From an uncultured Gloeocapsa sp. (lineage in GTDB: Bacteria; Cyanobacteriota; Cyanobacteriia; Cyanobacteriales; Gloeocapsaceae): 5,958 nucleotides of DNA. A program made the position numbers and the translations under genes. Location of the stretch: the NCBI GenBank assembly GCA_937930495.1, contig CALGKL010000082.1, forward strand, positions 1 to 5,958. Reading direction: 5' to 3'. Under the pieces are notes generated by a model. That model was not told where the DNA came from and searched no databases. It saw nothing but the letters and a program-made list of their open reading frames with translations. Positions 1 to 5,886 of the stretch are shown piece after piece (position 1 is the first letter of the stretch; the number at the start of each line of letters is the position of its first letter).

Positions 1-348
1 ATCGTACGTTTCCCCTTTGGATGTTTGTAATTGTATATGATAGCAATCACCGTCAGGGCAGGTTTTTCTGATCATTCTCGCTGCTGTAACCCCTTTTATT
101 GTTTGTTTTGAATCGGGAATAAACTTTACTAAGTAAGAATATTCTAGGTTACAATCAATCTGTTTAGGTTCTATTTTTTGACAAGTTAAGGTTTCTATTT
201 TAGAGTCAAATAACATCCTTAATCCGAATAGGTAAAACGGAAATAAGACAACAATAATACCCAACAATACAAAAAAGGACGGATGTTGTAGAGCTCGGGA
301 AAATACTAACCTCAATGAGTTTTGTTCAACAATTTTCACAAGTATCAT
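1..348 (-). CDS. Conserved cyanobacterial-type membrane protein, C-terminus cut by window edge
   Basis: The frame is open for 116 codons from an ATG at 348 to the window edge, so the C-terminus is missing. The product has a short N-terminal segment (KIVEQNSLRLVF, residues 5-16), one strongly hydrophobic membrane segment at about residues 24-46, then a soluble-looking part with four cysteines (C56, C66, C97, C102) and beta-like stretches such as YHIQLQTS. From memory, this resembles a conserved hypothetical family of cyanobacteria with a second membrane segment further on; I cannot verify that here. An in-frame GTG at 339 would give a protein starting at KIVEQ and is the alternative start; an AAGGA at 360-364 favours the ATG. 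It begins 27 bases after the aminotransferase stop, in the same direction, so it is probably the last visible gene of the menB-side operon. Function unknown. Confidence 0.75.
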   Translation of the reverse strand, partial: MILVKIVEQNSLRLVFSRALQHPSFFVLLGIIVVLFPFYLFGLRMLFDSKIETLTCQKIEPKQIDCNLEYSYLVKFIPDSKQTIKGVTAARMIRKTCPDGDCYHIQLQTSKGETYD

Positions 349-359
349 CGTCTTATATT

Positions 360-364
360 TCCTT
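360..364 (-). promoter_or_regulatory. Ribosome binding site of the partial membrane-protein gene
   Basis: AAGGA on the minus strand lies 11 bases before the ATG at 348 and 20 bases before the alternative GTG at 339. It favours the ATG, although many cyanobacterial genes lack a clear Shine-Dalgarno sequence. Confidence 0.45.
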
Positions 365-375
365 AAAAGTGGAGT

Positions 376-1563
376 TTAATTACAATGTGATTTTGTGTTC
401 AAAAATTGGGCGATTTGGGTTACCGCTTCTTGAAGAGTAGCTTCTGGGGTAACCAAAGCAAAACGGACGTAACCTTCGCCTGTTTTACCAAAACCTGCAC
501 CTGGAGATAAAGCTACTCCTGTCGCCTCTACTAAAGAGGTACAAAAGCCGATAGAATCTGTAGTCCAAGGTTCGGGTAATTTTGCCCAGAGATAAAGGGT
601 AGCAGCTGGTGAGGGGACATCCCAAGGGATTTGGTGTAAAGCTTGTACGAGAAAATCCCGACGACGTCGAAAAGTATTAACCGTGTTTTGAATAATTGCT
701 GGGGGACTTGCCAAAGCGGCGATCGCCCCTCGTAAAATCCCGCTATATTGATTAAAGTCGATAACTGCTTTTATTTTACTTAAAGCTTGGATAAGTTGGG
801 GATTACCGATGGCATAACCTATCCGAAATCCTCCCATATTATAGGATTTAGAGAAGGTAAAAAACTCGATACTCAAGCTTTTATTGGTATCTGCTTGAAA
901 AACCGAAGGAACAGAGATTGTCTCGTCAAAAACTATATCTACGTAGGGGAAATCGTGTACCAAGACTAAATCATAGTGACGACAGAAATCTACTGCTTCT
1001 CGAAAGAAATCAATAGGAGCGATCGCCGTAGTCGGATTATGGGGATAACTCAAAATCATCATTTTACTTTGAGTCAAAACCGCTGTTGGTATATCCTTAA
1101 ATACGGGTAAAAAGTTATTTTCCTCCAATAGAGGCATAGTATAAACCTGACCACCAGCTAGATATACACCGCCTGAGTGAGAAGGGTAACCTGGGTCTTG
1201 TAGGAGGGCGAAATCTCCAGGGTTAAGGATAGCTAGGGGTAGATGGGCTGTACCTTCTTGACAACCAATCAGGGGTAAAACCTCTGTTTCCGGATTTACT
1301 TCTAGACCAAACCTGTTACTATACCAAGAAGCTACTGCTTTTCTGAACTCTTGTGTACCCCGATGGAGTAGATAACCGTGAGTACTACTATCGGGTAAAG
1401 CTTGGGCGATCACCTGGATAACTTCTACAGGAGTAGGCAAATCTGAAGAACCAAGGGAAAGATCAATGATTTTACGACCTTTAGTTTGGGCTTTAGCCTT
1501 TGCCTTATCCATATCAGCAAAAACGTTATTTCGCAGGTTATCCAAACGAAGTGCAAATTTCAT
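376..1563 (-). CDS. PLP-dependent class I/II aminotransferase (LL-diaminopimelate aminotransferase-like)
   Basis: This is a 395-residue fold-type I aminotransferase, expected to be cytosolic. It has the PLP-binding lysine K239 in FSKSYNMGGFR, with R247 after it; N176 in SYPHNPTT; D204 in VHDFPY, the residue that pairs with the pyridine nitrogen; and R367 in GYVRFAL, which normally binds the substrate carboxylate. Nothing essential looks lost. The frame is open up to 1644, but I chose the ATG at 1563. It gives the usual family start (MKFALRLDNL) and sits 4 bases after the thioredoxin stop, whereas the longer form would overlap thioredoxin by 77 bases. No Shine-Dalgarno is visible before 1563, so translation is probably coupled to thioredoxin. 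Close relatives are often annotated as LL-diaminopimelate aminotransferase (lysine and cell-wall synthesis) or aspartate aminotransferase; sequence alone does not settle the substrate. Two HIP1 octamers lie inside. Confidence 0.93.
   Translation of the reverse strand: MKFALRLDNLRNNVFADMDKAKAKAQTKGRKIIDLSLGSSDLPTPVEVIQVIAQALPDSSTHGYLLHRGTQEFRKAVASWYSNRFGLEVNPETEVLPLIGCQEGTAHLPLAILNPGDFALLQDPGYPSHSGGVYLAGGQVYTMPLLEENNFLPVFKDIPTAVLTQSKMMILSYPHNPTTAIAPIDFFREAVDFCRHYDLVLVHDFPYVDIVFDETISVPSVFQADTNKSLSIEFFTFSKSYNMGGFRIGYAIGNPQLIQALSKIKAVIDFNQYSGILRGAIAALASPPAIIQNTVNTFRRRRDFLVQALHQIPWDVPSPAATLYLWAKLPEPWTTDSIGFCTSLVEATGVALSPGAGFGKTGEGYVRFALVTPEATLQEAVTQIAQFLNTKSHCN
719..726. repeat. HIP1 octamer, in the aminotransferase gene
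   Basis: Exact GCGATCGC, here in the longer palindrome GGCGATCGCC (718-727). HIP1 is a highly over-represented octamer in many cyanobacterial genomes. Confidence 0.9.
1019..1026. repeat. HIP1 octamer, in the aminotransferase gene
   Basis: Exact GCGATCGC, extended to a C on the right only. It covers the codons of the TTAIAPI segment just after the SYPHNP motif. Confidence 0.9.
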
Positions 1564-1567
1564 GTTG

Positions 1568-1891
1568 TTAGATATGGGGTTCAAGAAACCCTTGTAATTG
1601 TTGTTTAGTAATCGCCCCTTCGTGGGAAGCGATGAGAGTAGCATTTTTAAATAATCTTAAAGCTGGTACTCCTTCTACTTGACAATAGGCGACAGCTTCG
1701 CTGTTGTCGTCTATGTTTAGTTTAATTACTTTCAGGCGATCGCCGTATTCTTGACTTACCCATTCAATAGAGGGAGAGACTAGACGACAAGGACCACACC
1801 AAGAAGCCCAAAAGTAAGCTAATACGGGTTGTTCTGCTTTAATTATTTCTTGAAAATTAGCTGAATCTTGGATTATTTCTACAGTACTCAC
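1568..1891 (-). CDS. Thioredoxin with WCGPC active site, possibly cyanobacterial x-type
   Basis: The 107-residue protein aligns without gaps over its core to E. coli thioredoxin numbering. It has the redox pair C32-G-P-C35 after W31, P40, K57, the cis-proline P76 in EGVPALRLF, and G92. It should reduce disulfides in target proteins, using electrons from a ferredoxin- or NADPH-thioredoxin reductase. Two departures stand out: buried D26 of classical thioredoxins is Y26 (AYFWASWCGPC), and there is an extra cysteine, C70. These remind me of the x-type (TrxB) branch of cyanobacteria, but that is a tentative placement. The start is GTG at 1891: the in-frame stop nine codons upstream leaves no ATG, and the product then begins MSTVEII. 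An AAGGA lies 21 bases before it, too far to be a good ribosome site. The gene lies 48 bases after menB and 4 bases before the aminotransferase start. Confidence 0.95.
   Translation of the reverse strand: MSTVEIIQDSANFQEIIKAEQPVLAYFWASWCGPCRLVSPSIEWVSQEYGDRLKVIKLNIDDNSEAVAYCQVEGVPALRLFKNATLIASHEGAITKQQLQGFLEPHI
1736..1743. repeat. HIP1 octamer, in the thioredoxin gene
   Basis: Exact GCGATCGC within GGCGATCGCC (1735-1744), covering the codons for residues around G50-D51-R52. Confidence 0.9.
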
Positions 1892-1937
1892 GATAACTAT
1901 TTTGGTATTTTTTCCTTAGATTTTAACAAAAATTCCT

Positions 1938-1945
1938 CCCTAGGG
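1938..1945. repeat. CCCTAGGG palindrome at the 3' end of menB
   Basis: This 8-base palindrome, in a 10-base one (TCCCTAGGGA), contains the menB TAG stop. The same octamer occurs once more in the window, at 2790-2797, just upstream of the menB start. No function is known to me. Confidence 0.4.
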
Positions 1946-2773
1946 AAGCCAAGGATATTGACGAAAATCGGGAGGACGTTTTTCTAAAAAAGCTTGTTTC
2001 CCCTCAGCCCCTTCTTCGGTCATATAATACAGTAAAGTGGCATTTCCTGCCAACTCCTGTAGTCCTACTTGACCATCACAGTCAGCGTTAAAAGCTGCTT
2101 TGAGACAACGAATAGCGATCGGACTTTTGTTTAATATTTCTTTAGCCCAATTAATTCCCTCGGTTTCTAATTGTTCTACGGGGACAACGGTATTGACTAA
2201 ACCCATCCCTAAAGCTTGTTCGGCGTTATATTGACGACAGAGAAACCAAATTTCCCTAGCTTTTTTTTGTCCTACTATTCTCGCTAAATAACTCGCACCA
2301 AAACCCCCATCAAAGCTACCAACTTTTGGTCCTGTTTGACCGAAAATAGCGTTATCAGCGGCGATGGTCAAATCACAAATCAAGTGTAAAACGTGACCTC
2401 CACCGATGGCATAACCAGCTACTAAGGCGATAACTACCTTGGGGATGGATCTGATTAACCGTTGTAAATCCAGTACGTTTAATCTCGGTGTTCCCTCTTC
2501 ATCGAGATATCCTCCTGTTCCCCTAACCGTCTGATCTCCTCCCGCGCAAAAGGCGTATTTACCGTCGGTGTGTGGACCAGCTCCAGTTAATAGTATTACC
2601 CCTATGGTTTGGTCTTCTCTAGCATCACAAAAGGCGTCATAGAGTTCCCATACGGTTTTCGGTCTAAAGGCGTTTCTTTTTTCGGGGCGATTGATGGTAA
2701 TTTTGGCTATACCATCTTGTTTATGATAGAGTATATCTTCGTAAGTTTTGGCTATCTGCCATTCTGCTGTCAT
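1940..2773 (-). CDS. menB: 1,4-dihydroxy-2-naphthoyl-CoA synthase (MenB)
   Basis: MenB closes the ring of o-succinylbenzoyl-CoA to give 1,4-dihydroxy-2-naphthoyl-CoA. In cyanobacteria this leads to phylloquinone, the A1 electron carrier of photosystem I. The 277-residue protein is a full-length crotonase-fold enzyme. Visible motifs are NRPEKRNAF (28-36), CAGGDQ (76-81), [12 protein letters not shown] (124-135), [12 protein letters not shown] (146-157), the near-invariant stretch around [10 protein letters not shown] (173-182) and a conserved C-terminus ending QYPWLP. With an offset of 8 from E. coli numbering, Y89, S153, D155 and Y250 match Y97, S161, D163 and Y258. G148 and W176 match G156 and W184, which mark the bicarbonate-dependent class. 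The start is ATG at 2773, with only a poor ribosome site (AGGG 18 bases upstream); the stop is TAG. It appears to be the first gene of the minus-strand block. No other men gene is in the window. Confidence 0.97.
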   Translation of the reverse strand: MTAEWQIAKTYEDILYHKQDGIAKITINRPEKRNAFRPKTVWELYDAFCDAREDQTIGVILLTGAGPHTDGKYAFCAGGDQTVRGTGGYLDEEGTPRLNVLDLQRLIRSIPKVVIALVAGYAIGGGHVLHLICDLTIAADNAIFGQTGPKVGSFDGGFGASYLARIVGQKKAREIWFLCRQYNAEQALGMGLVNTVVPVEQLETEGINWAKEILNKSPIAIRCLKAAFNADCDGQVGLQELAGNATLLYYMTEEGAEGKQAFLEKRPPDFRQYPWLP

Positions 2774-2860
2774 AGATTTTTACAATTATCCCTAGGGGTT
2801 ATTTTAACCGATTTGTCTGACTAGTTTAGCTTTATTTTCTCTTGGAGATTACACCCCACT
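2774..2860. promoter_or_regulatory. Divergent spacer between menB and the DUF29 gene
   Basis: These 87 bases must carry the promoters for both menB (leftward) and the DUF29 gene (rightward) if each has its own. For menB, TAAAAT at 2801-2806 (minus strand) is the better -10 candidate; GATAAT at 2785-2790 would leave only a few bases of leader. Neither has a recognisable -35 element. For the plus strand, TTGTCT at 2813-2818 and the TATTTT at 2833-2838 are spaced too closely (14 bases) to be convincing. The spacer also holds a CCCTAGGG palindrome at 2790-2797. No operator is recognisable. Confidence 0.4.
2790..2797. repeat. CCCTAGGG palindrome upstream of menB
   Basis: Second copy of the octamer, 16 bases before the menB ATG. 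It would lie at or near the 5' leader of menB if TAAAAT at 2801-2806 is the -10 element. Confidence 0.4.
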
Positions 2861-3319
2861 ATGAACACCAAAACAACAGATTTACAAGAGCTTTATGAAA
2901 CTGACTATCTTCAATGGCTAGAAACTACGGTTATTTTACTGAAAAATCGTCAATTAGGAGAGTTAGATTATGAGCATTTAATTGAGGAATTAGCTGCCTT
3001 GGGACGGAGAGAAAAAACCGCTGTCAAAAGTCTATTGCTGCAGATTATTATTCATTTACTTTTAGCTCAATATTGGTTAGGGGAAAGAGAAAATAATCTT
3101 AATCATTGGAGCGCTGAAATTATTACTTTTCGTGTTCAACTCGAAGATAGATTAACTACTAATCTAGAAAATTATTTAGCAACCGAATTAGACAATATTT
3201 ATGCTAACGCGCGTTTAATCGTCCAGAAAAAAACCAATCTTAACCAACAAATTCCTGAAAAATGTCCTTATACAATAGAACAATTATTACAGAAAACTTG
3301 GTTTCCTGATTTAGCTTGA
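2861..3319 (+). CDS. DUF29 domain protein
   Basis: The 152-residue protein is almost entirely a DUF29 domain. It starts with LYETDYLQWLE (11-21), continues with LDYEHLIEELAALGRREK (35-52), then a hydrophobic helix LLLQIIIHLLLAQYW (58-72), W83 in NHWSAEI, a helical middle, and the typical ending CPYTIEQLLQKTWFPDL (135-151). The family is common and often multicopy in cyanobacteria and its function is unknown; nothing here adds one. The hydrophobic helix is amphipathic enough to be a core helix, so I expect a soluble all-helical protein. ATG at 2861 has GGAG 13 bases upstream (2844-2847). The gene is divergent from menB and convergent with priA, so it is probably a single-gene unit. It is clearly poorer in G+C than its neighbours and has no HIP1 site. 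Confidence 0.93.
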   Translation: MNTKTTDLQELYETDYLQWLETTVILLKNRQLGELDYEHLIEELAALGRREKTAVKSLLLQIIIHLLLAQYWLGERENNLNHWSAEIITFRVQLEDRLTTNLENYLATELDNIYANARLIVQKKTNLNQQIPEKCPYTIEQLLQKTWFPDLA

Positions 3320-3331
3320 GTTAGGAGTTAG
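3318..3331 (+). repeat. Two tandem copies of the heptamer GAGTTAG
   Basis: GAGTTAG occurs twice back to back, and the first copy starts inside the TGA stop of the DUF29 gene. It matches, in one phase, the short tandem heptamer repeats (GTTAGGA type) known from many cyanobacterial spacers, where runs are usually longer. Two copies could also arise by chance. Confidence 0.5.
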
Positions 3332-3338
3332 ACTCTAA
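3321..3338. terminator. Weak hairpin between the convergent DUF29 and priA genes
   Basis: TTAGGAGT and ACTCTAA can pair around a 3-base TAG loop, with one bulged G. The stem is short and AT-rich and no T-run follows on either strand, so an intrinsic terminator is doubtful. Its only support is the position between two convergent genes. Confidence 0.2.
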
Positions 3339-3358
3339 TCAGAAAAATTTAACCCTAT

Positions 3359-5839
3359 TTAATCTATTTCTAAAGGGTCAATACCGATAGACAGATTGAC
3401 AGCAATAGGACAGATTTGTTTTAAGCGAGTAAAATCGATCATTTCTTCTCGTTGTGGCTTGGGAAACTTGAGTAAAATTTGCCAACGATAATTACGAGCG
3501 ATGCGCATAATATTAGCAGGTGCCGGTCCGAGAATTTCTACCGTTGGGGGTAAGATTTCAGCGCAAGTATCCCTCATCAATTGGGCTGTTTGTTCTACTT
3601 CTTGTTGATTAATTCCCGTTAAGCGCAACAAAATTAAACTACCATAGGGAGGGTATAATAATTGAGCGCGTTGTTGTAATTCTGTTTCGATAAAAGCAGC
3701 ATAATCATGAGTTTTTACCGCGTTTAAAACTGGATGTTCTGGTGAGTAAGTTTGTATAATCACTTTTCCTGGTTCTGTACCACGTCCTGCGCGTCCTCCT
3801 ACTTGGATTAGGGTTTGAAAGGCTTGTTCTGCAGTACGATAATTAGAACGATGTAACAAACCATCGGCTGCCACTACACCGACTAGGGTGACTTGGGCGA
3901 TATCTAAACCCTTGGTCAGCATTTGTGTACCGATTAAAACATCTGCTTCTCCTTGGGCGAAACGTTGTAGTAATTCACGGTGTGCGCCTTTAGTACGGGT
4001 GGTATCACTATCAAAGCGAATTAGTCTTAAATTGGGTAAGATTCGGTTTAATTCTAGATAGACTTTTTGTGTCCCACTACCAAAGAATTTAAGATAGGGT
4101 GAACCACATTGAGGACAGTTAGAGGGGTGTAAACTGGTATGGTTGCAATAGTGACAGCGCAATAATTGTGTACCTCCTTCTTGACTATAGTGATAGGAGA
4201 GGGAAACGTCACAATGGGGACATTCCATCACATACCCACAAGTACGACAAGATACAAAAGTACTGTGACCACGACGGGGAATAAACAGAATCGCCTGTTG
4301 TTGTTTGTCTTGTAATTCGGCTAAGGCGTTGGTAAGAGAAGTACTGAAGATAGAACGGTTACCCCTTTGTAACTCTTGGCGCATATCGATGATTTCCACC
4401 GGGGGTAAAGGTCGATCGCTGATTCGCTCAGGTAATTCTAGATAACGATAATCAGAATGCAATGGCTGGTGTTTGAATAAGTACCAAGTCTCACTAGCGG
4501 GAGTAGCAGAACCTAAAATTAAGGGACATTGGGCTGATTGTGCGCGCCATTGGGCGACTAAACGGGCGTGATAGGTAGGCGATCGCTGACTTTCTTTAAA
4601 GCTAGAGTCGTGTTCTTCGTCTAAAACGATTAAACCTAAATTAACTAGGGGTAAAAATACCGCGGAACGAGTACCAATGAGCACCTGGGGTTCACCTCTG
4701 AGTAACTGTCTCCAGGTGTCGTAACGTTCTCCCTCAGACAAAGCGCTATGATAGACATAGACTCGCTCTCCAAAACGAGAGCGAAAGCGATCGGTTAATT
4801 GGGGTGTTAAACCAATTTCCGGGACTAAGACTAAAGCTGATTTCCCTCTTTCTAACAAGGGGGCGATCGCCTGGAGATAGACTTCTGTTTTACCAGATCC
4901 TGTGACTCCGTGTAGCAAAACTTCGGCGTATCCCTCTAGATTATTAATTACTGTTACAGCTTCTTGTTGGGCTTGATTGAGTCGTTTAACCCTATCGGGA
5001 GTGATTTTACCTTCTACTAATAACCGCAAGGTCTCTCTTTTTTCGATAACAACATAACCTTTTTCCCCTAACTTTTCAATGGTTGCGGGGGTAGTTTGGG
5101 CTATTTGGACTAATTCGTGAAGCCATAATTCACCACCTTTGAGACTTAAGACTTTTAAGATCTGTTTTTGTTTCTCGGTTAAATCAGTAGCAGGAGTATC
5201 TACTACCAGGGTGACCGCTTTTTGCCATTTGGGAGTGATGGGTTTAGGTGGTTCGAGATAACTGGTAATCCACCCTTTCTTGGTTAATTCCCTTAATCCT
5301 CTTTCTGCTCCCCTAATTTGTCGTTGCAGATACTTAACGCTATAGTCTCCCGTTTCCTGTTGTTGTAACAGACGCAAAATCCCTATAGCCACTGGACTGC
5401 AAAAAGTTTCTGCACCTTCAGGAATAACTTCAGGATTGAGACGGACGCGACGCTGCGATCGCTCCAATAATCCTGGTGGTAAGGCTAAACGTAATACCTT
5501 AAATAATTCTACTCCATAATATTGGGCTACCCGTTCCATCAATTGCCAATAACCCCTGGGAAATAATCCTGTAGCGACTACGGCAATTATTTCTTTCACT
5601 TGTTGGGGTTGTAATCCCTCCGGAAGGGATTCTCTCTGACGAATCACTATACCCCCAACTATTCTCGAACCAAAGGGTATGCTTACTACGTCTCCTAATT
5701 CTATTTCTTGATTCTCTGGTGGGCGATAGGTGAATAAGTTTTCAACTTCGGGACAATCTACTAAGACTTCTAACCAAACCTGAGGATTAGAGGTAATGTT
5801 ATAGAGTGATGAGGGTTCAGCAACTGTATTAATATTCAT
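3359..5839 (-). CDS. priA: Primosomal protein N', replication-restart helicase PriA
   Basis: PriA is a superfamily 2 helicase that recognises stalled or repaired forks and starts reloading of the replicative helicase. The 826 residues run in the expected order: a 3'-DNA-end-binding domain at about 20-125, a winged-helix region at about 147-270, helicase lobe 1 with Walker A GVTGSGKT (311-318), DEEH (407-410) and GSAT (443-446), then the zinc-binding part with all eight cysteines (C531, C534, C540, C543, C562, C565, C575, C578). Lobe 2 carries GTQMLTKGLD (637-646) and QVGGRAGR (679-686), followed by a C-terminal domain to 826. It is longer than E. coli PriA (732 residues), with most of the excess before Walker A, where two winged-helix-like units seem to lie in series. 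The ATG at 5839 is the first sensible start; no Shine-Dalgarno is visible. The gene appears intact. Confidence 0.97.
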   Translation of the reverse strand: MNINTVAEPSSLYNITSNPQVWLEVLVDCPEVENLFTYRPPENQEIELGDVVSIPFGSRIVGGIVIRQRESLPEGLQPQQVKEIIAVVATGLFPRGYWQLMERVAQYYGVELFKVLRLALPPGLLERSQRRVRLNPEVIPEGAETFCSPVAIGILRLLQQQETGDYSVKYLQRQIRGAERGLRELTKKGWITSYLEPPKPITPKWQKAVTLVVDTPATDLTEKQKQILKVLSLKGGELWLHELVQIAQTTPATIEKLGEKGYVVIEKRETLRLLVEGKITPDRVKRLNQAQQEAVTVINNLEGYAEVLLHGVTGSGKTEVYLQAIAPLLERGKSALVLVPEIGLTPQLTDRFRSRFGERVYVYHSALSEGERYDTWRQLLRGEPQVLIGTRSAVFLPLVNLGLIVLDEEHDSSFKESQRSPTYHARLVAQWRAQSAQCPLILGSATPASETWYLFKHQPLHSDYRYLELPERISDRPLPPVEIIDMRQELQRGNRSIFSTSLTNALAELQDKQQQAILFIPRRGHSTFVSCRTCGYVMECPHCDVSLSYHYSQEGGTQLLRCHYCNHTSLHPSNCPQCGSPYLKFFGSGTQKVYLELNRILPNLRLIRFDSDTTRTKGAHRELLQRFAQGEADVLIGTQMLTKGLDIAQVTLVGVVAADGLLHRSNYRTAEQAFQTLIQVGGRAGRGTEPGKVIIQTYSPEHPVLNAVKTHDYAAFIETELQQRAQLLYPPYGSLILLRLTGINQQEVEQTAQLMRDTCAEILPPTVEILGPAPANIMRIARNYRWQILLKFPKPQREEMIDFTRLKQICPIAVNLSIGIDPLEID
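4579..4586. repeat. HIP1 octamer, in priA
   Basis: Exact GCGATCGC, in the helicase lobe 1 coding region shortly after the DEEH box. Confidence 0.9.
4863..4870. repeat. HIP1 octamer, in priA
   Basis: Exact GCGATCGC within GGCGATCGCC (4862-4871), just downstream of the Walker A codons on the coding strand. Confidence 0.9.
5455..5462. repeat. HIP1 octamer, in priA
   Basis: Exact GCGATCGC, in the codons joining the N-terminal DNA-binding domain to the winged-helix region (around E126-R127-S128). Confidence 0.9.
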
Positions 5840-5858
5840 TTTGTGATTAGGTAAACAA

Positions 5859-5864
5859 ATAATA
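5859..5864 (-). promoter_or_regulatory. Possible -10 element of the priA promoter
   Basis: TATTAT on the minus strand, directly after a run of nine A (5865-5873), lies 19 bases before the priA ATG. It would give a leader of roughly a dozen bases. No -35 hexamer is recognisable at the usual spacing, so this rests only on the match to the -10 consensus in AT-rich DNA. Confidence 0.2.
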
Positions 5865-5886
5865 TTTTTTTTTCTGGTAATCTGAT

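Noticed and set aside
787..969. 60-codon plus-strand frame
   Set aside because: It lies wholly inside the aminotransferase gene on the other strand, over its conserved PLP-lysine region, and its translation resembles no family.
1564..1644. 27-residue N-terminal extension of the aminotransferase
   Set aside because: It overlaps the thioredoxin coding region and precedes the normal family start, so the ATG at 1563 was used instead.
1892..1939. Terminator or separate promoter between menB and thioredoxin
   Set aside because: I see no stable hairpin with a T-run and no paired promoter hexamers, so read-through is the simpler reading.
2785..2790. GATAAT as the menB -10 element
   Set aside because: It would leave only about five leader bases before the ATG and has no -35 element at any usual spacing.
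2609..2824. 71-codon plus-strand frame over the 5' end of menB and the spacer
   Set aside because: Most of it is antisense to well-conserved menB codons, and no ribosome site or recognisable domain supports it.
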